Assembly: GCF_003144315.1 (NCBI RefSeq)
Contig: NZ_MPDK01000011.1
Coordinates: 30,660-94,659 of the forward strand
Reading direction: 5' to 3'
DNA: 64,000 bases
Origin: Sulfoacidibacillus thermotolerans
GTDB taxonomy: Bacteria; Bacillota; Bacilli; Alicyclobacillales; SLC66
The translations under genes were made by a program, and so were the position numbers. The notes under the pieces are model-generated. The model was not told the DNA's origin, did not search any database, and saw nothing but the letters and a program-made list of their open reading frames with translations. This document shows, in pieces, positions 28,844 to 37,735 of this stretch (the stretch's first letter is position 1; every line of letters begins with the position of its first letter).

Positions 28844-29628
28844 TCCGATATGAATTAAAAGGGAAAACAGCTGTGATCACAGGCGCTGCAAGCGGCATTG
28901 GACTAGCCATTGCGGAGCGATTTGCACAAATTGGCACGCGCGTTGTGCTCTCTGATTTACGCGCAGACGCAGCTAGATCTGCGGCGGAGACACTGCGTTC
29001 GCAAGGACTCACGGTCGCTGACATCGCCGTCGATGCAAGTGTAGAAACAGATATCGAAAAGTTGATCGATTTTGCTAGCGAGCAATTTGGCACAATTGAT
29101 ATTTTCGTGAATAATGCAGGATTTCAACATATATCACCGATTGAAGAATTTCCTACTAAAACATTTCAAGCGTTGATTGATTTGATGCTCGTCGGCCCAT
29201 TCCTTTCGATCAAGCATGTATTCCCTATAATGAAGAGACAAGGGTACGGGCGTATTCTTAACATCGCTTCTGTAAATGGCCTTATCGGTTTCGCCGGAAA
29301 AGCAGCCTACAACGCGGCAAAACATGGGGTCATCGGACTTACCAAGGTAGCGGCGCTAGAAGGAGCAACGTCTGGCATTACAGTCAACGCACTCTGCCCT
29401 GGCTATGTCGACACGCCCCTCGTCCGAAATCAACTCAAGGATCTTGCTGCAACACGAGGCATTCCTGTGGACAAAGTATTAGAAGAAGTCATTTATCCAC
29501 TCGTGCCGCAGCGCCGTCTGCTAGATCCGCTTGAAATTGCCGATTATGCAGTCTTTTTAGCCTCTGCACAAGGACGATCGATTACAGGACAGGCAGTTGT
29601 GATTGATGGGGGATATCTCGCTCAGTAA
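28840..29628 (+). CDS. 3-hydroxybutyrate dehydrogenase (SDR)
   Basis: 262 aa from ATG 28840, preceded by AAAGGAGG. Short-chain dehydrogenase with TGAASGIG cofactor site, NNAGFQHISPIEEFP, catalytic Ser-Tyr-Lys (NIASVNG, YNAAKHG) and the late segments NALCPGYVDTPLVRNQL and PQRRLLDPLEIADYAVF. NAGFQHISPIE and CPGYVDTPLVRNQL are hallmarks of BdhA-type D-3-hydroxybutyrate dehydrogenases, which oxidise hydroxybutyrate to acetoacetate with NAD. Translationally coupled to the hydrolase. Confidence 0.8.
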   Translation: MIRYELKGKTAVITGAASGIGLAIAERFAQIGTRVVLSDLRADAARSAAETLRSQGLTVADIAVDASVETDIEKLIDFASEQFGTIDIFVNNAGFQHISPIEEFPTKTFQALIDLMLVGPFLSIKHVFPIMKRQGYGRILNIASVNGLIGFAGKAAYNAAKHGVIGLTKVAALEGATSGITVNALCPGYVDTPLVRNQLKDLAATRGIPVDKVLEEVIYPLVPQRRLLDPLEIADYAVFLASAQGRSITGQAVVIDGGYLAQ

Positions 29629-29671
29629 CCACCAAGCAGACATTCAATTCCGCGATGGAGGTGAAATCTAG

Positions 29672-32600
29672 ATGCGCACAGCGCGTTTCGAACGGGATCA
29701 GCCGCCGCGTATGCGTCGGACAAATATGCCAAGACCGCGTATGATGAACCTCTTATCAGATATCCCAGATTACCCTGTTACTGTGGTAAAAGCGGGGGCA
29801 GGATATGGAAAAACAACTGCCGTAGCGAATTACTTACATCAAAGTGGATTACGCAAACGATGGTTGACGTTGTCCGCAGAAGATCGAGATACGACCTTGT
29901 TCGTAAGGCGTATCTTACTGTCTCTTTTGCCTAAACATGTTTCTTCAGAGGAATTGGAAGCCGTTGTTCTCGCAAGTCATTCTCCTATCACTTGGATGGC
30001 GACCGCCCTTTCAGCAGCCACCTTAATCTCATACTATCTGCAGGAGGAAACGATTCTTGTACTCGATGATTTCCATGTAATCCAAGACGAAGTTGCACTG
30101 CAATCTTGGATGGATGCTTGGATGCAGGAGATCCCCCAACACCTGCACATCGTTTTCATCACACGGACAAAGCCTACGTTGCCGCACCTTCAACAATTAA
30201 TGTTGCGTGGCGAGGTGCTCATGATTCGGGAGCGTGATTTGGTCTTTGATGAAGATGAAATTGCCGCTTTGTTTCGACTTAATGCGGAACAAAACGCCCC
30301 AGAGCTAAACAGCCGGCAAATTCACTATTTATTAGAGTGGACGGGGGGAATGGCGCTTGTTTTATCTATGTTGCTACGTGAATGGCGCAATACCCCTTCA
30401 TTTCTTCGATTGCAAGAATTACTTTCTCAGGAGACTTCTTTACTGGACCAAATTGGACGGCTATTTGAAATTGGATTATCCACGGAGGAGCAGGAGTTTT
30501 TCCGCTCCACAAGCGTATTAACGACGCTCCATCCAGACATTTGCAATGATCTACTCCATCGCACCGACAGTCAACAAATTTTATCGGAAGTAGAACGCCG
30601 CGGACATATTTTGCATGTCGCTGAATCCGCAGACTACGAAGTACATCCGTTAGTACGAGAATATCTTTTACGCAAACTGTCTGAATCACAGCGTAAAAGA
30701 TTACTCGAACGGGCAATTCACTGGTATCAGGAAAAAGGTGATGAGACTCGCTCAATTGGCTATATTTTCGATCTACCAGATAAAAAAGATCAAGCTGTTC
30801 GCCTGTTCCCATTGATTACGCGCTATATTGAAAAAGGACAGCTATCAACAGTACAAGCATGGTTGGATCGCTTGTCCCCTGTACCTTATGAGTATTCTGC
30901 GCGCTGGATTTGGGCGCAAGCAGAAGTAGATCGACTCAGTAATCGTTTTACCCAAGCCCAAGTAAGATATGAAAAAAGTAAACAGATCGCCAAGACCATG
31001 GGGGATCAAACAAGCATCGCCGATGCATTCATTGGTTTAGGCCAATTGTATCTAGATACCATTCAACCCAAACCCGCTGCACACGTGATTCGCGAGGCGC
31101 GTAATGTAATTCCTAGACGTTTCACGAAACATCGCATCATACGAATCCAACTTGCTTTTGAAAACGCAATCAACAGTGGCAAACCGCTTCGTGCAAAACG
31201 TCTCCTTCATAATTTGATCCAAATGGGGATCGGAGCTCCACCAAACAATAGCGACTTGCGACTTCTCCTTCGAACAGGTCATGTGCGAGAAGCTTTAACA
31301 CAAGTAAAACGTCGCCTGATTAAGAATGATACGGAAGTACGCACATCCTTAGCTCATCGAGAAACTTCACTTCTATTCTCGCTGCTATGCTCTATGCTGG
31401 GAGACCCTGATACTGCTAAATTAGAAGCAGAGCGTGGAAGGTGGATCGCTGACTCGCTAAATGCCCCATTCGTTCGTGCAGTGGGCTTCATTCGACTCGG
31501 TCATGCACAACATCTAGCACAACCATTTGAAGAAGAGGCTCTCACATCATATGAAACCGCAATTGGTCTCATGGATGAGATGGATGTTGCACGAGGAAAG
31601 TCCGAGGCCCTTCTTGGACTCTGTTTAGCGCATGGCTATCGCGGAAAATTTCCATTAGCCAAACTTTATGCGGAACAGGGAATTGCCTTGGCAGCACAGG
31701 CGGGTGATCTTTGGATGGAAAATCTTGTTCGCACTGCGTATGGACAGATCTGCACAATCCATGGGTACCATCATCTGGCGAATAAAGAATTGACTCATGC
31801 CATGCAAGCCTTCATAGACTGCGGAGATTTATTTATGCATAACGCTGCTCAATTATGGAATATATTCACACTCCATGCCCTAAATGATCAGAAATGGCAT
31901 GAAGAATTAGATGATTTACTCCGCTCGGAATTCACACTCTCAAGATTAGAACTATTGTCTAAACCTACACTGTTCGGAATGAAAGATGTGCAACGCATCG
32001 TTCCTCTTTTATTGGAGCAGAAACAGTCACAGAGTATAGAACAGGAATTGACAATACGCCTTCTAGAAGTACTTGACGCACATCAAATCGAGCATCATCC
32101 AGGCTACACCCTCTACGTGCAAACATTTGGAACATTTGAAGTCTATCGCGGGTTTACAAAAGTGACACGGCGAGAGTGGCAACGTGAAAAAGCGCGTCAA
32201 CTTTTTCAATTTCTTGTCACGCATCGAGGCAGTTGGTTCCATCGTGAAGAAATTTGCGATCGCCTATGGGGAGATCTTTCTCCAGATACGGCAGAACGCG
32301 ACTTTAAAGTTGCACTGAATGTCTTATCGGCCGCTCTTGAACCGAAGCGCCCTGAACGAAGTACCACCGTATTTATTGTCCGTCAAGGAAGTCTTTATAG
32401 TTTGACCATGCATCCGATGCTTCAAATTGACCGTGACCTTTTTTTAAATAAAATCCGGGAAGCAGATGGAACTCGTGACCCTCATCGACAACGGCGACTT
32501 CTCGCCGTTGCCCTGCAATTGTATCGAGGCGCCTATTTAGAGGAGGCGCGCTATGAACCATGGTGTGAAGATGAACGTGAGCGCCTGCGATTGCTTTATT

Positions 32601-32884
32601 TGCGAGCAGCCACAAAATACTCCCGATTGTGTTTAGACGCTGAAGACTGGGAGGACGCCATTCAAACATGCGAGAACTTACTTCAATGGGAAGCTGCTTG
32701 GGAAGATGCGTATATTGACTTAATGGAAGCATATGCTCACCTAGGAAATCGATCGATGGTCATTCAAACTTATCTCTTGTGCCAACGTGCCTTACAACGC
32801 GAAGTAGGAATCAGCGTCTCTGAGAGGACAACCACCCTTTTTCGTCAACTCATCCCCGAGAAAGACTACAAAGAGCTTTCGTGA
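29672..32884 (+). CDS. Large STAND-ATPase transcriptional activator with C-terminal BTAD (SARP-like)
   Basis: 1070 aa. N-terminus: P-loop KAGAGYGKTT (about residues 40-49) and Walker B ILVLDDFHV near residue 130, as in MalT-type STAND ATPases; the middle (about 390-790) is helical-repeat/TPR-like; the C-terminus from about residue 810 (LYVQTFGTFEVYRGF) is an OmpR-like winged helix followed by a bacterial transcriptional activation domain (YRGAYLEEARYEPWCEDER). Such proteins activate neighbouring catabolic operons on binding an inducer. It lies 43 bp after the dehydrogenase gene with GGAGGTG as ribosome site, so probably regulates the transporter-hydrolase-dehydrogenase operon. Confidence 0.85.
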   Translation: MRTARFERDQPPRMRRTNMPRPRMMNLLSDIPDYPVTVVKAGAGYGKTTAVANYLHQSGLRKRWLTLSAEDRDTTLFVRRILLSLLPKHVSSEELEAVVLASHSPITWMATALSAATLISYYLQEETILVLDDFHVIQDEVALQSWMDAWMQEIPQHLHIVFITRTKPTLPHLQQLMLRGEVLMIRERDLVFDEDEIAALFRLNAEQNAPELNSRQIHYLLEWTGGMALVLSMLLREWRNTPSFLRLQELLSQETSLLDQIGRLFEIGLSTEEQEFFRSTSVLTTLHPDICNDLLHRTDSQQILSEVERRGHILHVAESADYEVHPLVREYLLRKLSESQRKRLLERAIHWYQEKGDETRSIGYIFDLPDKKDQAVRLFPLITRYIEKGQLSTVQAWLDRLSPVPYEYSARWIWAQAEVDRLSNRFTQAQVRYEKSKQIAKTMGDQTSIADAFIGLGQLYLDTIQPKPAAHVIREARNVIPRRFTKHRIIRIQLAFENAINSGKPLRAKRLLHNLIQMGIGAPPNNSDLRLLLRTGHVREALTQVKRRLIKNDTEVRTSLAHRETSLLFSLLCSMLGDPDTAKLEAERGRWIADSLNAPFVRAVGFIRLGHAQHLAQPFEEEALTSYETAIGLMDEMDVARGKSEALLGLCLAHGYRGKFPLAKLYAEQGIALAAQAGDLWMENLVRTAYGQICTIHGYHHLANKELTHAMQAFIDCGDLFMHNAAQLWNIFTLHALNDQKWHEELDDLLRSEFTLSRLELLSKPTLFGMKDVQRIVPLLLEQKQSQSIEQELTIRLLEVLDAHQIEHHPGYTLYVQTFGTFEVYRGFTKVTRREWQREKARQLFQFLVTHRGSWFHREEICDRLWGDLSPDTAERDFKVALNVLSAALEPKRPERSTTVFIVRQGSLYSLTMHPMLQIDRDLFLNKIREADGTRDPHRQRRLLAVALQLYRGAYLEEARYEPWCEDERERLRLLYLRAATKYSRLCLDAEDWEDAIQTCENLLQWEAAWEDAYIDLMEAYAHLGNRSMVIQTYLLCQRALQREVGISVSERTTTLFRQLIPEKDYKELS

Positions 32885-32932
32885 ACTGACCCAAGCCTGA
32901 AAGTTAGTGGATAAAGCAGCCTCTAAGGCGAA

Positions 32933-33214
32933 TCAGGAAAAGAATTGAATCAAGAGATCACTCACATAAGGGCGAAAATACTGTTTAGAAAACTCCACAT
33001 GCTTCTCATGCGCCATATACTGTTCATGAGCCTGCATACTGTCAAAATCTACGGTAATCAGATAATGATATTGGAGATCTCCTTCGTTTATCGCCTCACG
33101 GAAGGAAACATTTTGGGCTCCAGGCACATGCGCGAGCAACTCCATCGTTTTCTCACGAATGACATTGACTTTGTCAAACTCCTTAACGTTAAACAACAAA
33201 ATTTTATGAATCAA
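32933..33214 (-). CDS. Dabb (stress-responsive alpha/beta barrel) domain protein
   Basis: 93 aa, TTG start behind AAGGGGA. The frame shows the Dabb signature: MIHKILLFNVKE at the N-terminus and YHYLITVDFDSMQAHEQYM with HVEFSK, a dimeric ferredoxin-like fold of unclear enzymology. Converges on the activator gene. Its ribosome site lies 3 kb from the minus-strand DJ-1 gene's start but in the same orientation, separated by a hairpin terminator. Confidence 0.75.
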   Translation of the reverse strand: MIHKILLFNVKEFDKVNVIREKTMELLAHVPGAQNVSFREAINEGDLQYHYLITVDFDSMQAHEQYMAHEKHVEFSKQYFRPYVSDLLIQFFS

Positions 33215-33263
33215 CTGTAAATATCCCCTTTTTCCGTTTCATATTTATCTGTACATCAACAAA

Positions 33264-33293
33264 GAATAGGCACTGAACATCAAGTGCCTATTC
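33264..33293 (-). terminator. Hairpin after the DJ-1/PfpI gene
   Basis: An 11-bp perfect stem (GAATAGGCACT / AGTGCCTATTC) with eight-base loop; on the minus strand it is followed by TTTGTTG. It lies between the DJ-1 family gene and the Dabb gene. Confidence 0.55.
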
Positions 33294-33314
33294 ATCTAAC
33301 TTCTACGCCCTACA

Positions 33315-33983
33315 TTATTTCCCTTGCAATGCCTGAACCAATTCTTTCCCCATCAGTTCAGATGAAAATGGATCGCGACTCGTGATAATTTGTTGATTGC
33401 CCCAAACTGCAAATGCCTTTTGCTCTAGCTCAGGGACATATTCGGCAATTTTACGCAGTTCTTGTTCTAAACTATACGGAAGATAAGGAACTACATCACC
33501 TGGTTCCCAAACATCTGGATAGCCTGTTACCTTAAGCCCATCTACAATACTCTTTCCATTTGGACGCGTCGTATAAACCAAAACGGAAGGCCCATGACAC
33601 TCTGCAGCAACAATGCCTCCACGGTCATAGATCGTATTGATCACCTGATGCAAATCCTGATTCTTCGCCAAATCAAACATTGCGCCATGTCCACCTACAA
33701 TTAAAACTGCATCATACACCTCTGGTGTCACGTCGCTCAATTTTTGGGTGTCATCTGCTCTTCCAGATTCATACAGAGCCTGATAGGTACCTTGTGGATC
33801 ATACTCAGGAAGGAGACTTCGCTCATCAATCTCCGGTTTGCCACCAAGTGGTGAAGCCAGATCGACAACATGACCCGCACGTTCAAGCGCCTGCAAAGGC
33901 GCAAATAATTCTTCCCCCCACCACCCAGTATGGTATTCCCTATCTCTATACCCACTAGACAATACCGCAAGAATCTTTGCCAC
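33315..33983 (-). CDS. DJ-1/PfpI family protein (Hsp31/HchA-like)
   Basis: 222 aa, GTG start behind GAGGGGG. The nucleophile elbow is AAECHGPSVLVY with the conserved cysteine, preceded by LIVGGHGAMFDLA and an N-terminal GWWGEELFAPL segment. This pattern fits Hsp31-like DJ-1 proteins, which act as glyoxalase III or protein deglycase/chaperone in characterised members. Exact activity not determinable here. Confidence 0.8.
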   Translation of the reverse strand: MAKILAVLSSGYRDREYHTGWWGEELFAPLQALERAGHVVDLASPLGGKPEIDERSLLPEYDPQGTYQALYESGRADDTQKLSDVTPEVYDAVLIVGGHGAMFDLAKNQDLHQVINTIYDRGGIVAAECHGPSVLVYTTRPNGKSIVDGLKVTGYPDVWEPGDVVPYLPYSLEQELRKIAEYVPELEQKAFAVWGNQQIITSRDPFSSELMGKELVQALQGK

Positions 33984-34033
33984 AAAAATTCCCCCTCATA
34001 AAAATACATTCAGCACCCAAAACACTTGCTTCG

Positions 34034-34753
34034 TTACTGCGGATTCGTAGTCCAGATTCCCGCTTGATTGACAAAGACACGCGGTGGTAACTGTAAAATA
34101 GACAAAACGAGTTGTGCTACATCTTCTGGTTGCATCATTCGATCTTCTTCGCCAATTTTAAGTCCAAGATGCGCAGCCATTTCAGTATTAACCGTACTCG
34201 GAGTAAGAGCAGTGACCCGAATATTGTATTTGCGTGCTTCTTGCATCAATGATTCTGTAAAACCGATAACACCGAATTTTGAAGCTGAATATGCAGAGGT
34301 CGTTGCCGCTGCACGTAGGCCAGAGGTAGAACTCACATTCATGATATCTCCACTGTTACGTGCCATCATGTCCGGCAACACACTGCGAGTCACATAATAC
34401 GTTCCAAATAAATTCACCCTGACGATCTGTTCCCAATCTTCTGGTTCCATTTCACTTACTGCTCCGAACTTCGCAATCCCCGCATTATTGATAAGGATGT
34501 CAATTGGCCCCAATGTTTTTTTAAGACCTGCTACGGCAGATTCAACTTGTTCTCGATTTGACACATCCGCAGTCGCAATGCCTACGCGAATTGAGTTGGA
34601 CTTTGTCAGCACGTCAGCGACGTACTCCAGATGCTTTGAGGTTCTTGCAAGCAGCCCAACATGCACCCCCTCTGAAGCAAGCCGCATCGCTATTGCTTGG
34701 CCAATTCCTCTCCCCGCTCCCGTAACCAGTGCAACTTTTCCATTTAGACTCAT
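34034..34753 (-). CDS. Short-chain dehydrogenase/reductase (FabG-like)
   Basis: 239 aa from ATG 34753 with GGAGGTG upstream; an earlier in-frame start is not supported. TGAGRGIGQAI cofactor motif, NNAGIAKFG, catalytic SSTSGL, YSASKFG and late T-PSTVNTEM. A typical NAD(P)-dependent SDR resembling 3-oxoacyl-ACP reductases; the substrate is unknown. Left border of the defence and mobile island. Confidence 0.82.
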   Translation of the reverse strand: MSLNGKVALVTGAGRGIGQAIAMRLASEGVHVGLLARTSKHLEYVADVLTKSNSIRVGIATADVSNREQVESAVAGLKKTLGPIDILINNAGIAKFGAVSEMEPEDWEQIVRVNLFGTYYVTRSVLPDMMARNSGDIMNVSSTSGLRAAATTSAYSASKFGVIGFTESLMQEARKYNIRVTALTPSTVNTEMAAHLGLKIGEEDRMMQPEDVAQLVLSILQLPPRVFVNQAGIWTTNPQ

Positions 34754-35241
34754 TCCAGCACCTCCGTAAGATGTACAAAATATCACCTAAAAAGCTCAAA
34801 CACACAATTGGAGCAAGTCTTTTATTATAGTCACTTCACTAAATGACTATGCGATAGCAAGCATTCAATCTAAACTGTACCCTCAAAGCACTAAGATTCA
34901 TTGAATCGATCAGAACACGAGAAGAAGAATACAACTATATACTTACTTTTGTCAAGTATATGCTATAAAATAAGTTGGTATTTGTCTGATTGAATTCACA
35001 AAAAATCATTGGATGAACATCCACAGGGTAAATGATTGGGTCAGTTGGGAAATCGTCGATGCGATTCGAAACACAAAGTGACACGAATGAGCATCGTGCT
35101 ATTTATTGGATAAAAAGTGAAGGAAAGTCGTGGTCATTTGTTGGCAAAATACACGGTCAAACGGGCTTAACATCATTTGCAAGTATAACTGTAGGTATTG
35201 TGACCCCGTTATCGATGAACAAGACGCACAATTATTCATAA
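34754..35241. other. Intergenic stretch without a supported gene
   Basis: AT-rich. A plus-strand extended -10 (TGCTATAAA, 34961-34969) is visible, and a 69-residue frame (35032-35241) follows it, but that frame has no good ribosome site and no family resemblance. I call no gene here. Confidence 0.4.
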
Positions 35242-35437
35242 TTAACAGAAAACTGCACATAGATAACTTTTATATTGAATTCCTGCTTCGTTGAGGATGC
35301 CTTTGTATGGACAAGGGCTTACGTCCTCTCCCATGGCTGTCACCGTGGAACTCACAGCCCATTTCATGAGATTTTTCGCCACGTTCAGGTCACGGTCATG
35401 AGGAGTGCTACATTCCGATCATGTGCATTCGCGTATC
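35242..35437 (-). pseudogene. TnpB (IS605/IS200 orfB) C-terminal remnant
   Basis: On the minus strand the frame ends at TAA 35242-35244 and reads the TnpB C-terminus: a zinc-ribbon remnant (EC, a stop codon, SECSTPHDRD) and then DLNVAKNLMKWAV and a tail ending AVFC. An in-frame TGA interrupts the ribbon, and the homology stops only a few bases before the first repeat of the neighbouring CRISPR array (35442). Only about 65 codons of the usual 370-400 remain, so it cannot be active. Confidence 0.75.
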
Positions 35438-35441
35438 AATA

Positions 35442-35695
35442 GTTGTCATCCCTCTAAGGAACAATCCTCTGTTGTTACCAGGCTGCGATGCCTGAAGGCA
35501 AAAGAGATTGTGGTTGTCATCCCTCTAAGGAACAATCCTCTGTTGTTACGGTACTAATACACAAGGAGGACAATTTAAATGATGAATGTTGTCATCCCTC
35601 TAAGGAACAATCCTCTGTTGTTACTTTTTGGATTAGTTTTCTACCTACGGTAATTGTGGTTGTCATCCCTCTAAGGAACAATCCTCTGTTGTTAC
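35442..35695 (-). CRISPR. Type III array 1: four 37-bp repeats, three spacers
   Basis: Repeats at 35442-35478, 35513-35549, 35588-35624 and 35659-35695, all identical; spacers 34, 38 and 34 bp. On the transcribed (minus) strand the repeat begins GTAACAACAGAGGATTG and ends GGGATGACAAC, so the 8-nt crRNA handle would be ATGACAAC. A small AGGA-TTGT-TCCT hairpin sits inside. Direction is set by the leader at 35696-35885. Same repeat as array 2 at 44543-45151. Confidence 0.95.
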
Positions 35696-35885
35696 GGTGC
35701 GATTCATCAAGCCCGTCCCATCTGCTTTCGTAACCTTCAATTCGCGAACCTTGACGAATTTCCCATAGTATACCACTCAGTTACCACCATGACAACGCAA
35801 AACCCCCTGCCATACGCACTTTCCACCTTAGCGCGAACCTCTCTATTCTTGCATGAGTACTTTGGGTTCGCGAGTTTCTTATAAT
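35696..35885 (-). promoter_or_regulatory. Leader and promoter of type III array 1
   Basis: A 190-bp sequence identical to the leader of array 2 (45152-45341). On the minus strand it contains TTGTCA (35790-35795), a 17-bp spacer and TATACT (35767-35772), a near-consensus promoter pointing into the array. It also has GCGAA, 27 bases, GGTTCGC (35833-35871) and a third GGTTCGC (35744-35750) 48 bp before the first repeat. Confidence 0.85.
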
Positions 35886-36045
35886 AAACAAAAAGAACAC
35901 TCATCATTTCCGACATCCTTCAATGAGAATAACACCTTTATAGAAAAGAAATTGAATTTATGAAGCAGTATTGGTTAAGTATAGTCAGAAAACACGTAAT
36001 TCTGATAAGAATAAATGTAAAAGGAAAGAAGAAAACAAGATTCGA

Positions 36046-36190
36046 ATGTATGACAAAGAATTTAAACATCAATCCGTCAAATTGTTCTATGAAATTGGAG
36101 TGGCTGTTGCCAGTGCAAAACTAGGAGGTTCTACTCATAACACAATCGACTTGACAGGGACAAAACAGGCAGTTTTACTCCCCCTAGTTT
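36046..36190 (+). pseudogene. IS3-family OrfA (HTH transposase) fragment
   Basis: From ATG 36046 the frame reads MYDKEFKHQSVKLFYE, then a VAVASAKLGGSTHNTI helix, the start of IS3 OrfA helix-turn-helix proteins; the homology ends after about 33 residues. No OrfB follows here. A transposon relic. Confidence 0.6.
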
Positions 36191-36234
36191 AGATTCTTAC
36201 TCCCTTAACCTCAATCAATCGTAAGATTGCTTGT

Positions 36235-36363
36235 TTAAACTTCGACAACCAATAACTTATCTTCACGGTGTACAATGACACGAATAAACGATTCCAATGC
36301 GAGATCATACAGACTCCCCTGAATTCTGCGTTGGTTGTAAATAGAAAGAAGTTTTATCACGAC
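36235..36363 (-). pseudogene. Unassigned protein C-terminal fragment
   Basis: The minus strand carries an open stretch ending at TAA 36235-36237 whose last residues read SIYNQRRIQGSLYDLALE then SFIRVIVHREDKLLVVEV. It looks like a gene tail left among transposon relics; I cannot name the family. Confidence 0.3.
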
Positions 36364-36629
36364 TGCGTACACTGCTTGAGAGTTCTCAAATAGCTGCCTC
36401 CTCCACAAAGCACGTTGCTGTATCTGTCTCTTATGCTACCCTTCATAAGAAAATCTGATATGATAGTCAATCATCACCAGTGCAGAATAGATCTAAGATC
36501 TATCGATGGTTTGCCAATTGTCTCGGATGCTGAATATTTTTCTACACTGTAACTATAGAATATCTAGCTCTGCACAAAGTTGGTCCACCTTCTTTTTGTT
36601 CACAATAAAATGATGGAGCAACTCAATTA

Positions 36630-36870
36630 TAGAGAAAAAGCACCAAAAGCAATTAAGACCCTTATGCACGGGTTTGATGATATCACGACAACTCTTTTCT
36701 TCAACGACATGGAGCGCTTGAACGAAGAAATTTTTCGATGAGACCAAGTCATTCGTATCTATCCCAATTGCGAATCAATGAAACGACATATAGGTACACT
36801 GCTCATGAAGATGGACGAGAGGTGGCAAACGGGGCATTGCTCTTTCGATATGCAGAAATATCCCATGTAG
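36630..36870 (+). pseudogene. IS256-family (mutator type) transposase C-terminal remnant
   Basis: The frame reads EKAPKAIKTLMHGFDD and then MERLNEEIFR, a stop codon, DQVIRIYPNCESMKRHIG and LLMKMDERWQTGH. The order RLNEEIRRR-VIRIFPN-ES-RLIGALLMEMDEAW is diagnostic of mutator-type transposases. An internal stop and a gap in the middle show it is dead. Confidence 0.75.
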
Positions 36871-37162
36871 CGAAAAGAAAATGAAGAATAAGGAAAATTA
36901 GACGCATAAGTAAGCTTGATCAGTTAACATCACGCAATTTCTATTAAATATAAATTTAAACTCTATTTAGAATTTCATCATGTCTATCCTTGTTCACTAT
37001 ACCCCATACGAAAAAGAATCGTGCTTCGCTCCCCTCTCAATTCTTGCTCTTAAAAGTATGTCCCCCTTTCAAAGCGGCTTGCTGCTCTTCCCTCATTTTG
37101 TTACCATAACTTTACCTTCTCTATGGATTTGTAGGATATTCATGCAAGAAAGGAAGATCCCC

Positions 37163-37735
37163 ATGTGGTCATTGATTTTGAATATCGCTGTCAACGGGTT
37201 TACCGTCCTTGGTGGATTCGTCATGCTTTTTCAAGGCTATCGATTCGTGTTAGAAAAACGCAAGTATCGTAAAAAAATACTCAGTTTAACGGATTTGCGC
37301 ATGCAAAATAACGAGTATGTGATCAACCTATCAGGTCATCCAATCACAGAACATAGCCGTAGTGTCGATCATTGGCTTAAGGACAAGAAGATTTATACGA
37401 TCCCGGTCCATGTAAACGAGGGACAAGCCATTCGCAATAGTGAGGACGTGATCAAAGCGGCGGAAGAAGCATTAGCTTCCATTCCAAAAGAGATCAAGCA
37501 ACACATCATGCGTGGAGCCGCCGTAGTATTTGCTCTCCCAGGAATGACCAGCCTTGCGATTGCGCTACTAGTGAAAATCCATGGATTACAGGGAGTGTTT
37601 CCTATGTATACGTTCAGTTTGCGAGATGAAGAAGCAAAAGAATTCGTGTGGCAAGTGCCGATGGATTTACACAAACTCCGATCAGATGAACGACATCATC
37701 GATTTTCGATGGATTTTCACGATGATCCGACATGA
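37163..37735 (+). CDS. Membrane-anchored Csx15-like protein, putative cyclic-oligoadenylate-binding/ring nuclease
   Basis: 190 aa from ATG 37163, with AAAGGAAG eight bases upstream; an in-frame ATG at 36980 lacks a site. Residues about 4-30 form one transmembrane helix followed by a basic KRKYRKK stretch, so the rest should be cytoplasmic. The soluble part has YVINLSGHPITEHS near residue 55, an IPVHVNEG strand, and FALPGMTSLAIALLVKIHG then GVFPMYTF. This NLSGHP...PG-x-A-HG-G-FP order resembles Csx15-type type III accessory proteins, some of which are regarded as ring nucleases. The family call rests on motif recognition only. The gene converges on csm6 with a 19-bp overlap, supporting a role in the same signalling pathway. 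Confidence 0.6.
   Translation: MWSLILNIAVNGFTVLGGFVMLFQGYRFVLEKRKYRKKILSLTDLRMQNNEYVINLSGHPITEHSRSVDHWLKDKKIYTIPVHVNEGQAIRNSEDVIKAAEEALASIPKEIKQHIMRGAAVVFALPGMTSLAIALLVKIHGLQGVFPMYTFSLRDEEAKEFVWQVPMDLHKLRSDERHHRFSMDFHDDPT

Noticed and set aside
35032..35241. 69-aa frame after an extended -10
   Set aside because: No adequate ribosome site, no recognisable family and amino-acid composition gives no support.
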